DNA of 64,000 bases. It comes from CAYMPH01 sp964392365 (GTDB taxonomy: Bacteria; Spirochaetota; UBA4802; UBA5550). The notes beneath the pieces were generated by a model. That model did no database searches, had not been told where the DNA came from, and was given only the letters and a program-made list of their open reading frames with translations. The stretch covers positions 124,001 through 188,000 of the forward strand of contig CAYMPH010000005.1 in NCBI GenBank assembly GCA_964392365.1. Reading direction: 5' to 3'. Position 1 is the stretch's first letter; every line of letters starts with the position of its first letter. Of this stretch, positions 1 to 8,423 are shown piece after piece. Made by a program: the position numbers and the translations under genes.

Positions 1-1
1 C

Positions 2-1411
2 ACCTCATTCAGCGGATGCGAATTAATAAACGGCGACAGTGAATTATCCAACGGTAAATCTTACCCCATAGTTTTGGTCCACGGCTTTATAGGCTGGGGA
101 AGGGATGAAGTTGGAGGTCCTTACGGTCATTATTATTGGGGCGGATATGATGATCTGCAGGAAATATTAAGAAAAGCAGGTCATGATTGTTATACAGGCG
201 TAGTTGGTCCTTTTTCCAGCAACTGGGACAGAGCTTGCGAACTATATGCACAGTTAAAGGGTGTACGCACGGATTATGGGCTTGCACATTCAATAAAACA
301 TAAACATGAAAGATTTGGGATTGACTTCAGCAATAAAGCTCTTCTGAAAAATAAAGAAGGCAAATCTGACTGGGGTTCAGCCGGAAGTCACAAAAAGATA
401 CATATAATAGCTCACAGTCAGGGTGCGCAAACAGTCCGGATGCTTGCACAACTGCTTGAAAACGGATTTCAGGAAGAAATATCAGCATCATATCCTGCTG
501 AAAATCCGATATCTCCTCTTTTTAAAGGAACTCCAGAAACAAAAAATCTTGTACACAGCATAACAACATTAGCAGGTGTGCAGAATGGAACTACTCTTGC
601 CAATAGCGTAGACAAGCTTGTGCCAATGATTCTTGATATTGTTGCAAATCTGATGGCTGTTATCGGAATTGATGAAAATGATACTGTTTTCAATGTATAT
701 GATTTTAAACTTCAGCAATTCGGATTTAAATCACGGCAGCAAAATGAAACTATAAAAGACTATTTGGCACGCATGAAAATAGCAGTAAATGGATTTTTAA
801 GCAGCAACACTAAAGATATATGCCTGTGGGATCTGAGCCCGGAAGGCGCAAGGGAACAGAACGAATGGGTGCATACTCAGGACAATATATATTATTTTTC
901 CTATGCAGGCAAATCAACTCATAAGGCTTTATTGCCTGATGTCCTTGATAACTGGGAGAAACATCAAGTGCCGGATTTAAATAACCCGATATTTTTTGCT
1001 CCTTTTAATTTAATGATGGGTTCTTTTACATGCAACGACAGCCGTTACCATGGACTATGGAGAGCGAAGGACTATGAATTTTATAACATGCTTGTTAAGG
1101 ACAGGCCGAAAATTGACAGCAGCTGGTGGGAAAATGACGGCGTAGTAAATACAAAATCGATGAATGGCCCATGGCTGTATCCAGACAGCTATACAGGTAA
1201 AAGAGATGTGATTAATAACTGGGATAAAAAAAGTATTCCGATTAAAGGAATATGGAATTACGGCGGCGTATTCAGCAATCTTGACCATTTTGATATAATA
1301 GGTCTGGAAATATTGAAAAGCGATAAAGATAACTTCAACTCTCCGGAATTTACCAAACACGCAGAAGACTGGTATCTCAGCTGGGCAGATGTTTTAAAAT
1401 CGCTTGAATAA
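2..1411 (+). CDS. Family I.5-like lipase, lipoprotein, 5' end cut by window
   Basis: Triacylglycerol lipase of the Geobacillus-type (family I.5) group, an alpha/beta hydrolase that cleaves ester bonds of lipids. The reading frame is open from base 2, before the first possible start (a TTG at 74). The upstream residues include F-S-G-C, which resembles the lipobox of the paralogue at 29476-30972, so the true start lies outside the window. Visible motifs are the oxyanion region HGFIGWGRDE, the nucleophile elbow AHSQG (Ser codon 416-418), NDGVVNT with the catalytic Asp, and LDHFD with the catalytic His. The zinc-site residues of this family (Asp in NWDRACE, the His cluster in AHSIKHKH, Asp in WDLSPEG) are present. 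The protein is probably exported and lipid-anchored. A strong hairpin terminator follows directly. Confidence 0.9.
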   Translation, partial: TSFSGCELINGDSELSNGKSYPIVLVHGFIGWGRDEVGGPYGHYYWGGYDDLQEILRKAGHDCYTGVVGPFSSNWDRACELYAQLKGVRTDYGLAHSIKHKHERFGIDFSNKALLKNKEGKSDWGSAGSHKKIHIIAHSQGAQTVRMLAQLLENGFQEEISASYPAENPISPLFKGTPETKNLVHSITTLAGVQNGTTLANSVDKLVPMILDIVANLMAVIGIDENDTVFNVYDFKLQQFGFKSRQQNETIKDYLARMKIAVNGFLSSNTKDICLWDLSPEGAREQNEWVHTQDNIYYFSYAGKSTHKALLPDVLDNWEKHQVPDLNNPIFFAPFNLMMGSFTCNDSRYHGLWRAKDYEFYNMLVKDRPKIDSSWWENDGVVNTKSMNGPWLYPDSYTGKRDVINNWDKKSIPIKGIWNYGGVFSNLDHFDIIGLEILKSDKDNFNSPEFTKHAEDWYLSWADVLKSLE

Positions 1412-1436
1412 TAAAAAATTCGAGTAATGAGTATAT

Positions 1437-1472
1437 GATAAAACCCGCATTGCTTTGCTTTGCGGGTTTTAT
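1437..1472 (+). terminator. Rho-independent terminator after lipase
   Basis: The arms are ATAAAACCCGCA and TGCGGGTTTTAT around a short T/G/C loop, with a T-run at the end of the second arm. The hairpin is nearly symmetrical, so it could also stop transcripts from the convergent gene at 1575-2354. The second lipase (29476-30972) is followed by a very similar hairpin. Confidence 0.85.
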
Positions 1473-1574
1473 TTCTCTGATAAGATTTAATAAATATTTT
1501 CTGCAATTGAATAGCCTGACACACTACCCACTGAACAATCTAAAAAGAATAAATAGAGCATCAATGTAATTTTT

Positions 1575-2354
1575 TTAAGTATTTATTTTAAAAGTGCTGT
1601 TAACAATTAACGGGAAATCCGGATTTTCATCATATGTTTTTTCAATAAAAGTCACTTCATTATTACGATCGATCAAAATTATAGTAGATGACCTGGTTCC
1701 ATAAACCGCCGTGGAAATAAATACAGGCGAAAGAATACGTTCCATTTCCCTGCCAACTCCTGTATCAGGAAGCTGCGAATCCGGATATGCGGTGCGGTCT
1801 GCTAGAATTTCAAACAGCGCATCAGTGAGTTTATCTTTTTTCAGACTGTTAAGTCTTATCAGCGCATCTTTACCCTTGAGGACCTTCGGCCAGGGAGTAT
1901 CCAGCAGATGATTACTCAGCCCATGCAAACCAGGAGTTATCTGCAGATGCAGGTCGCTTCTATTGGAGAAATAAAGCATCTTTTCAGCACTTCCGAATAT
2001 CAGGTTAAATCCGGAATAATCTTTTCCTGTTCCGATTAATTGTTCCAGATAATCATCAGCTGAAATATCCTCAATAAGGAATCTGCTTACAAGTGATCCG
2101 CGGGATGGACGCGACAGGTTGCCGTTAGCAACGGAATGAGGTTCACGGTAATTTGTAACGCATGCTATTTTCCCGGTTTTGGTTATGCCAAGCCATGTAC
2201 CGCTGCCGTGGAGATCTCTTCCGGAAAAAACATAAGGGGCCTCATCCCAGAAGCAAGCCTGTGCTGCAGGGCGGTCGAAGAATTCATCCCGGTTTGAAGC
2301 AAGGATCAGCCTGTAATCGGGATGTGTATCATAGTTAATAAGTATTGTGCACAT
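1575..2354 (-). CDS. NRDE family protein (TANGO2-like)
   Basis: Member of the NRDE/TANGO2 family (formerly DUF833), which takes its name from the Asn-Arg-Asp-Glu motif seen here as ASNRDEFFDRP near residue 20. The protein starts Met-Cys, as is usual for the family, leaving Cys2 as a possible N-terminal nucleophile. Other family marks are GTWLGI, FNLIFG and the HGLSNH segment. The length of 259 aa is normal. The biochemical role is not established; eukaryotic relatives are linked to lipid and haem homeostasis. No Shine-Dalgarno sequence is obvious before the ATG. It stands alone and converges on the lipase gene. The family call is firm; the function is unknown. Confidence 0.88.
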   Translation of the reverse strand: MCTILINYDTHPDYRLILASNRDEFFDRPAAQACFWDEAPYVFSGRDLHGSGTWLGITKTGKIACVTNYREPHSVANGNLSRPSRGSLVSRFLIEDISADDYLEQLIGTGKDYSGFNLIFGSAEKMLYFSNRSDLHLQITPGLHGLSNHLLDTPWPKVLKGKDALIRLNSLKKDKLTDALFEILADRTAYPDSQLPDTGVGREMERILSPVFISTAVYGTRSSTIILIDRNNEVTFIEKTYDENPDFPLIVNSTFKINT

Positions 2355-2472
2355 TTTTTTATTTATTCAGTATTATATATTCAGTAATATGAAAAACATT
2401 TTATAAAAATCAAACCGGAAATAAAACATTTACTGAATACGAAGATTTATATTTTTTATCAATCGGATTAAT

Positions 2473-3270
2473 TTACTGCGTGCAGGCAATATTATTTGGA
2501 AGTCTCATGGTGAACTGATAAGCGCCGAAACCGGTAAATGAATCATCATACCCGTTATAAAACAATTCGCCGTTATAAAATTTCCTTATTGCATTATTTA
2601 TAGATGGAAGGCCGTATTCTGAACTTTCTGAATTATCTCTCTGAGATTTTTCTTTTCTGAATTTAATTTTGTTAGTCCACCTGCAATTCAATGCATCTTT
2701 GATTCTTTTTCCAACCCCTTCATGGAATTGTGCATAATTTCTCATTATAATATCAACGTGATCAGGCTTTTCCCTGTTCACTAGACATACTACCTCAATC
2801 ATACAGTTCTGGTTATTAATTTTCTTTCTATTGCATGAAGATAATTTTTTCTCAATCATATAATTTGATTTAACAGCATTGCTTATTAATTCAGGTATTA
2901 TATATAATGCCAGTGGATTATCAGGTTCTTTCAGAATGGTGAGTCTTTCAGCCAGAAAGTTAACTATATCTTCATTCAGAGCTGCTACATAATTTCTGAA
3001 CTCTTCTATTTTTTCAGGTTCAACGCCTGCAGGAACAAAAGGGGGAATACCTGAATAAAATCTTCTCAATGCTGTAGTGCCGTAATAACGGATCGTATGG
3101 GATTTAACTGTTTCTCTGCTGGTATTAATTACAAAATAATTCTGGTAATCTCTTTTATTTTTTAAATAACGTTTTTTAATAAAAACATTTTTTGAACCGT
3201 GAAGTATGCCTGGTATATCATTATCCAGCTGGTGTAATTTTTCGATGTGATTTACAACTCCAGGCAACAT
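2473..3270 (-). CDS. Stand-alone GHKL (histidine-kinase-like) ATPase domain protein
   Basis: A 265-aa soluble protein without a transmembrane segment. Residues 126-136 (PELISNAVKSN) look like the N-box of a GHKL ATPase, and EYGLPSINNAIRKF near residue 220 looks like the glycine-containing lid and following helix. No phospho-acceptor His or dimerisation domain is evident, so it is more like an anti-sigma or partner-switching kinase than a two-component kinase. The start is supported by GGAG five bases before the ATG. It is monocistronic or the last gene after 3444-4145, with a gap of 173 bp. Function unknown; the ATPase assignment rests on short motifs only. Confidence 0.55.
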   Translation of the reverse strand: MLPGVVNHIEKLHQLDNDIPGILHGSKNVFIKKRYLKNKRDYQNYFVINTSRETVKSHTIRYYGTTALRRFYSGIPPFVPAGVEPEKIEEFRNYVAALNEDIVNFLAERLTILKEPDNPLALYIIPELISNAVKSNYMIEKKLSSCNRKKINNQNCMIEVVCLVNREKPDHVDIIMRNYAQFHEGVGKRIKDALNCRWTNKIKFRKEKSQRDNSESSEYGLPSINNAIRKFYNGELFYNGYDDSFTGFGAYQFTMRLPNNIACTQ

Positions 3271-3443
3271 TAGTTCTCCAAAAATAAATTCATGAAAATA
3301 ATTTAAATTTACAAGCTATTGTCTTATTTAAAAAAATTTAACCATAAAAAGATACATTGTTATTTATTTGTCAACATTAAACTTTGCAAAAAGCATTAAA
3401 TTTTACACACTCTATTAGAATTTATATCGAGTAATAAACGATA

Positions 3444-4145
3444 TCAGCTCTTCCAACGCGGCCTGCCTTGTAACTGACTTTTTGCAATAAAAAATACTGC
3501 AATATTCACAAGAATACCTACACCCGTAAAGATCCAAAGGATAAAACTTTTTTCTAAAAAAGCTGATTGAATGTGATGCGGGAGATAAAAATATATTGCC
3601 CAAATAAAAGTTGAAGGCATTGAAAAAGAAAATGCACCGAGCATACCTCCAGTAAAATTAACCCACCAGTTCCCGAAATCAGCATTTTGAGGACTGGCAA
3701 TTTTAATCATAAGCGATAACAGAGCTGATATAAAAATGAAACATCCAAGAATAAAAAATATCAGCCCTATTATTTTTAATATTTTGAAAAGCTGGTCATT
3801 TTCTCCGGACACGGAAAAGTCTTCGGGATTTAATGGATTATAATTAATATTTACTGTTTCGCCTTTTTGAAAAACCGTAAGGCTGCTGCCTGTGGCGGAT
3901 TTTTCCCTGAAAATTTTACCGTGGCCATCTTTGTATTCATATACCGGATATATTAAATCTTTACCGGATTTAACAAGTTCTATTACTGTACCTGATGTTT
4001 TTTGTGTAAAACTTTCATCATTGATATTATTAATAATTTCAGGCAGATATATGAACAGAACTCCTGAGATAATAAATAAAATGGAAACAACCCAGAAAGC
4101 AGCCTGCTGCTTAAACCGAAATCTCCATGATAGATTATATTTCAT
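3444..4145 (-). CDS. DUF3592 membrane protein
   Basis: A 233-aa membrane protein. One N-terminal transmembrane segment lies at about 14-34. It is followed by an extracytoplasmic beta-rich domain with the DUF3592 pattern (TSGTVIELV, then VYEYKDGHGK, then GETVNINYNPLNPED), and there are three or four C-terminal transmembrane segments from about 125 onward. The function of DUF3592 is unknown. The ATG lies one base after the stop codon of the MCP gene at 4147-6225, so the two are almost certainly co-transcribed and translationally coupled. That suggests, but does not show, a role next to the receptor. Confidence 0.75.
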   Translation of the reverse strand: MKYNLSWRFRFKQQAAFWVVSILFIISGVLFIYLPEIINNINDESFTQKTSGTVIELVKSGKDLIYPVYEYKDGHGKIFREKSATGSSLTVFQKGETVNINYNPLNPEDFSVSGENDQLFKILKIIGLIFFILGCFIFISALLSLMIKIASPQNADFGNWWVNFTGGMLGAFSFSMPSTFIWAIYFYLPHHIQSAFLEKSFILWIFTGVGILVNIAVFFIAKSQLQGRPRWKS

Positions 4146-4146
4146 C

Positions 4147-6225
4147 TTATAATTTAAAAAATTCTATCTCATGTTTCAGAGTTTCTGCTATTGCAGCATT
4201 GGTTTCCGAATTTGCAGCCATTTCTTCTGATCCTGAAGCGTTTGACTGAGTGAGCTCATTTATATAACCAACAGATTTAACTATTTCATCTACAGCATTT
4301 TTCTGTTCATCTGTTGAATTTTTTATCTCTGTTGAACGGCTCTTAACATTGTCAGCTTCAATATTTACTTCAGCATTGACTTCCACCTGTCTTTTCATGG
4401 AACCTGAAACCAGGTTAATCATTTCGCTTGTTACACCTATACCATCAATAATTCTGCTTATTGTTACAATAGAACTTTCAACAGAACTCATACCGCTGTT
4501 TATCTCTCCGGTATTTTTATTTATAAGAAGATCAATTTCTTTAATACTTGAAGCAGTTTTGTCTGCCAGTTTTGAAATCTCATCTGCAACAACTGCAAAA
4601 CCCCGTCCCTGATCTCCTGCGCGTGCAGCTTCAATGGCAGCATTCAGCGAAAGCAGATTGATCTGTCCGGAAATATCGCTTATAATTTTAACAATATTCG
4701 TCATATCCCCGGAGCTTTGTAAAATATTATTCATGTTGGAGCTCATAACCCTGATTGATTCAGCTCCGGCCTTGGCATCTTCACTAATGGATGATGTAAC
4801 TTTTAATGCGCGGTTTATATTTTCTTCCATCGTATGAATGGTTTGAGTAAACTCTTTCATTTTATCAAGGAGTGTAACAATGCTTGCAAACTGATTTGAC
4901 GCACCTGCTGCAATATTTTCCATTCCGCCGGATATTTCCTCAATTGAAGCTGTAATCTGCTCAACTGTTGCAGACTGAGTCTGAGCATTGGTTGAAAATG
5001 ATTCTGAAGTTGATGTCATCTCAAGCGATGATGATGCCAGCTCATCAATGATACGCTGAATTTTATGCATAATGTCCCGTATTTTAATCCTGAAACTGAA
5101 TAGGATTTTTTTAAGATTAGCAATTTCATCCTGAGTTCCGGAAATTATTATCTCATCAGTTGCAGAGGTATCTTCAAACACGCCTTCTGATATTTTTGAA
5201 ATTATTCCGCTGAGAGAATCCACAGGATGAATCACGAGTTTCATGATAACAAAGTATAGTATCGCAAGAAGAAGACCGCATAATACAGCAAATGCAATTA
5301 CCATAAAATTGCGGAGCATATTTGCAGTCTTCATCAGCTCATCGATGTATGTTCCGCTAACTATTACCCAATCCCACTTTTTATATTGATTATAGGCTGC
5401 AATCTTTTCGCGTGAGGAGGTTTCACCAAGTTCTTTGTTTATCCAGGAATATTCTATAACACCATCCCTTTTTTCAAGAATTTCTTTAACAAAATCTTTA
5501 CCATTTGAATCTTTTGAATCATAAATATTATTTCCTTCCTGAGCAGGATGACAAATAAGAGTACCCCTGTTTTTTCCTTCTCTGTCATCAAGAACATATG
5601 TATATCCTGTATCGCCAATTTTAATTTCTTTGATCCTCTTTTTCAGACCGTCAAAACCTTCTGTAAAATCAAGTCCTATGAAGAGAACTCCTTCGATTTT
5701 GTTGCCTTTTTTAATCGGATTATAATGAGTCATATAATAACGCCCGAAAAGGACTGCTTTCCCTGCATAGGTTTTACCTTCAAGCAATAGCGGATAAGCA
5801 GGATGATTATGGTCGAGTAATGTTCCTATAGCTCTTGTACCGTCTTCCTTTCTTAAAGAAGTCTGTATTCTTTGGAAGTCATCTCCTTTACGGATAAATA
5901 CAGTAGCTACAGCTCCGGAAACTTCAGTAAAACGGTCTATTTCCTGCTGGCTGATTGCCATCGAATTCTGATTATTATATGAAGCAAATACACTGCCCAA
6001 TTTAACAGCACTGTCAGTGAGGCTGTGATCGTAAGCTTCAATCATGCTCAAGGCCTGCTTATTCGTATTCTGCAGATTTACAACTGCTTCACGCTTTAGC
6101 ATAATGCTGATAAAAAAAGTAGAAAAAATTATAAGCATAAGAAGTGCAGAAAAAATTATAATAGATTGCATTATAAGAAGTTTAACGTTTATTTTCAGTT
6201 TTTTTATTTTTTCTATTATCTTCAT
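4147..6225 (-). CDS. Methyl-accepting chemotaxis protein with extracellular Cache domain
   Basis: Transmembrane chemoreceptor. TM1 lies at about 15-40. The periplasmic double or single Cache sensor spans about 45-300 and shows DTGYTYVLD, a core Cache motif, and the closing WDWVIVSGTYIDE. TM2 is at about 305-327, a HAMP linker follows to about 385, and the rest is the coiled-coil signalling domain, with the conserved hairpin tip around NAAIEAARAGDQGRGFAV. It would sense a small ligand outside the inner membrane and control a CheA/CheW complex; none of those genes is in the window. GAGG five bases before the ATG supports the start. It is the first gene of an operon with the DUF3592 protein. Confidence 0.93.
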   Translation of the reverse strand: MKIIEKIKKLKINVKLLIMQSIIIFSALLMLIIFSTFFISIMLKREAVVNLQNTNKQALSMIEAYDHSLTDSAVKLGSVFASYNNQNSMAISQQEIDRFTEVSGAVATVFIRKGDDFQRIQTSLRKEDGTRAIGTLLDHNHPAYPLLLEGKTYAGKAVLFGRYYMTHYNPIKKGNKIEGVLFIGLDFTEGFDGLKKRIKEIKIGDTGYTYVLDDREGKNRGTLICHPAQEGNNIYDSKDSNGKDFVKEILEKRDGVIEYSWINKELGETSSREKIAAYNQYKKWDWVIVSGTYIDELMKTANMLRNFMVIAFAVLCGLLLAILYFVIMKLVIHPVDSLSGIISKISEGVFEDTSATDEIIISGTQDEIANLKKILFSFRIKIRDIMHKIQRIIDELASSSLEMTSTSESFSTNAQTQSATVEQITASIEEISGGMENIAAGASNQFASIVTLLDKMKEFTQTIHTMEENINRALKVTSSISEDAKAGAESIRVMSSNMNNILQSSGDMTNIVKIISDISGQINLLSLNAAIEAARAGDQGRGFAVVADEISKLADKTASSIKEIDLLINKNTGEINSGMSSVESSIVTISRIIDGIGVTSEMINLVSGSMKRQVEVNAEVNIEADNVKSRSTEIKNSTDEQKNAVDEIVKSVGYINELTQSNASGSEEMAANSETNAAIAETLKHEIEFFKL

Positions 6226-6252
6226 ATCAGCCTCATTAATTTATATTTTTTT

Positions 6253-6281
6253 AAAATATAAGCGTGACTAATCCTTGTCAA
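6253..6281 (-). promoter_or_regulatory. Sigma70-type promoter of the Cache MCP gene
   Basis: On the minus strand TTGACA (6276-6281) is followed after 17 bases by TATTTT (6253-6258). Transcription would begin near 6246, about 20 bases before the ATG. The -35 is a perfect match and the -10 matches 4 of 6 positions. Confidence 0.5.
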
Positions 6282-6480
6282 CATTTATTAATATATGCTT
6301 TTTGCCGGTAAAAAAAAGTCATCTGCACTCTATAAGGGTAATTTTTTTAAAAATAATATTATATTTTGATTTAATCAGAAACAGAATTTTGTTTTCTCAA
6401 TATAAGTTTTCCATAAAGGCGATTAAAAAACTCTAAATACTATTTATATCAAAATCCGGTTTAAGATTTATTCAGAATCA

Positions 6481-7482
6481 CTATTTAAAATAGCCTTTTG
6501 AAAACATGTAATTTATTCTATCATAAATAAAAATTATCCTGTTATTCAATTCAAGAGTTGAATATATTTCAAGAGGCGATGATATAATCTTACTGTTTAT
6601 AACGTGGATCCATATCTGTTTTCTGCTCAATGCAAGAGCTGTTAAAAATTCCGGCAGAGGAATTCCTGAATTTGCAGATTCAACACCGAGAGTGAAGAAT
6701 ATTTCAAAATTTTTTTCATTGGGAGAGTGTTTGATATTTGATATAACAGCATCCAGCACCACTTGATTTATATTGAAAAGTTTATCAAAGAATGTTAACA
6801 GTTTAGGAATATTTTTAAAAACATCATCTATCCAGTTTCTGGTTATCAGTTCCCTTTCTTTATCAATAAGCTTAATAAGAATATTTGATAAGAAATCCGG
6901 CTGCCGTCCGTCATTAATCAAATGATTAGGATCAATTTCAGGAAGCAGATGCTGGAATGAATCCACCATCGCCCATATATCTTTATGCTGCTCTATATAG
7001 ATTTTAACTGCTTTTTCATTTGATGTCCATGCAAGCTCCGGAATATTAAAAATCGGAAAAAATTTTGCATCAACCGCATCGTCGCCAGGACAGACTGTAC
7101 CGCCAGTCATTTTAACTTCATATGTAACTATAGCGAGACTCCCGTAAAAATAATTCTCTACAGTGTCTACATCTATCAGCTGAACGATCTCGCCATCAAC
7201 ACAGGCTTCCTCTTTTAATTCCCGAAGCGCTGCGTCTTTCACTTCCTCGCCTGCTTCTGCAAATCCGATTGGAAGGCACCACATGTTTATATATGGATCC
7301 TTTTTTCTCTGAACAAGAAGGATCTCCCGCTTTTCGTTTACCACAATGCTGCTTGCAACAGGAAGCGGGTTTTCATAAAAAACCGTTCCGCAGTTAGTGC
7401 AGAAATCACGTACTTTATCATCTATCTCTTTTTGAGAAACGGACGATCCGCAAAAGCAGCAGAAAATTTTTTGTTTTTTCAT
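6481..7482 (-). CDS. Nudix hydrolase with N-terminal zinc ribbon and C-terminal RsbRD-like helical domain
   Basis: Three parts. Residues 8-31 form a zinc ribbon with Cys pairs (CCFC and CTNC), as in NudC-like enzymes. Residues about 40-160 are a Nudix domain whose box runs 73-95 with the RELKEE core at 87-92, so it should hydrolyse a nucleoside diphosphate derivative. Residues about 190-333 are all-helical and resemble the RsbR/RsbRD N-terminal sensor domain found in PucR-like and stressosome proteins (ELITRNWIDD, and SGIPLPEFLTALALSRKQIW). That last assignment is inference from pattern. The gene lies 33 bp downstream of the methyltransferase gene and is probably in its operon. GGAG lies 10 bases before the ATG. 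Confidence 0.8.
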   Translation of the reverse strand: MKKQKIFCCFCGSSVSQKEIDDKVRDFCTNCGTVFYENPLPVASSIVVNEKREILLVQRKKDPYINMWCLPIGFAEAGEEVKDAALRELKEEACVDGEIVQLIDVDTVENYFYGSLAIVTYEVKMTGGTVCPGDDAVDAKFFPIFNIPELAWTSNEKAVKIYIEQHKDIWAMVDSFQHLLPEIDPNHLINDGRQPDFLSNILIKLIDKERELITRNWIDDVFKNIPKLLTFFDKLFNINQVVLDAVISNIKHSPNEKNFEIFFTLGVESANSGIPLPEFLTALALSRKQIWIHVINSKIISSPLEIYSTLELNNRIIFIYDRINYMFSKGYFK

Positions 7483-7515
7483 TTCGTTACCGCTCCAGGT
7501 ATTAAAAAAAATATA

Positions 7516-8367
7516 TTATTTCCAGCATCGAAAAACAGAATCATCTTTGTTTAATATGATTCCCTGATTTAAAAAAGAATAATTTGTAATCTCATAATAA
7601 AAAATCTGTTTGTATTTATCTATTTTATCAGGATTTGAATCAAGAAGTTCCTTATATATCAGATACCTTTTTTTTTCAATATAATCCATGCAGTCATCAA
7701 TTTTTTCATTGGGAAATATAAGGCTGTTCTGATAATTGATCATGCTGATATTTGAAAAATATGGGAATAATTTTGCATATCCATTCTGTGTAGAAAAATT
7801 TTTAAACAGGCTGGAAATTGCAAGCTCGTCATGCACATTAATATCAGCAAGCGAAAGTGATTTAACAATAATGTCTATTGCTTTCTGGAGAGAAAGATCA
7901 CTATGTGTAATTGTAATGAATAATCCGTTTTTTTTCAATATCCGCGATATCTGCGGAATTAAATGCGGGAAAAAATATAGAGAATAGCTTGCTATCACCA
8001 GATCGTATTTTTCATCTGGAAAATCCGCTATCTGATCCACACTCCCCTGAATAAACTCACCTGTATATCCGGCAGATAATATATTATGAAGATAAGCCTC
8101 TCTATTATTGCTTACAATATCAATTCCGCTTATGTGCGCATTTTTATTGAGACGGTCTCTTAAAGATTCAATAAAAAACCCATAACCGCACCCGAGTTCC
8201 AGTATTTCAACAGAGTTTGTGAGATCCAATCCATCCAGAGCAGTATTTCTAATGTCTTCTTTATTCGTTGAGTATGTTTTTATTATATCTTTAGATACCA
8301 ATAGATCAGATACCTTATCGTAGGTATTTTTTATATCGCTGACTGTGTATAATTCATCTGTTTTCAT
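7516..8367 (-). CDS. Class I SAM-dependent methyltransferase
   Basis: A 283-aa protein with the Rossmann methyltransferase core. Motif I is ILELGCGYGFF near residue 55, an acidic residue after beta-2 is in ISGIDIVSNN, and YDLVIASYSLYFFPHL precedes the helix and ILKKNGLFITITHS strand of the usual methyltransferase 11/25 family. The N-terminus resembles enzymes that act on small molecules or lipids; the substrate cannot be read. It sits 56 bp downstream of the large kinase/phosphatase gene and 33 bp upstream of the Nudix gene on the same strand, which suggests one transcript. No strong ribosome binding site is visible. Confidence 0.82.
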   Translation of the reverse strand: MKTDELYTVSDIKNTYDKVSDLLVSKDIIKTYSTNKEDIRNTALDGLDLTNSVEILELGCGYGFFIESLRDRLNKNAHISGIDIVSNNREAYLHNILSAGYTGEFIQGSVDQIADFPDEKYDLVIASYSLYFFPHLIPQISRILKKNGLFITITHSDLSLQKAIDIIVKSLSLADINVHDELAISSLFKNFSTQNGYAKLFPYFSNISMINYQNSLIFPNEKIDDCMDYIEKKRYLIYKELLDSNPDKIDKYKQIFYYEITNYSFLNQGIILNKDDSVFRCWK

Positions 8368-8423
8368 ATTACATTCTTATCTTAAAATATTTAAATTCAA
8401 TTTAATTTGCATTAAAACAACTA

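Noticed and set aside
74..1411. TTG at 74 as the start of the first lipase
   Set aside because: The frame is open upstream to the window edge and encodes a lipobox-like F-S-G-C matching the paralogue.
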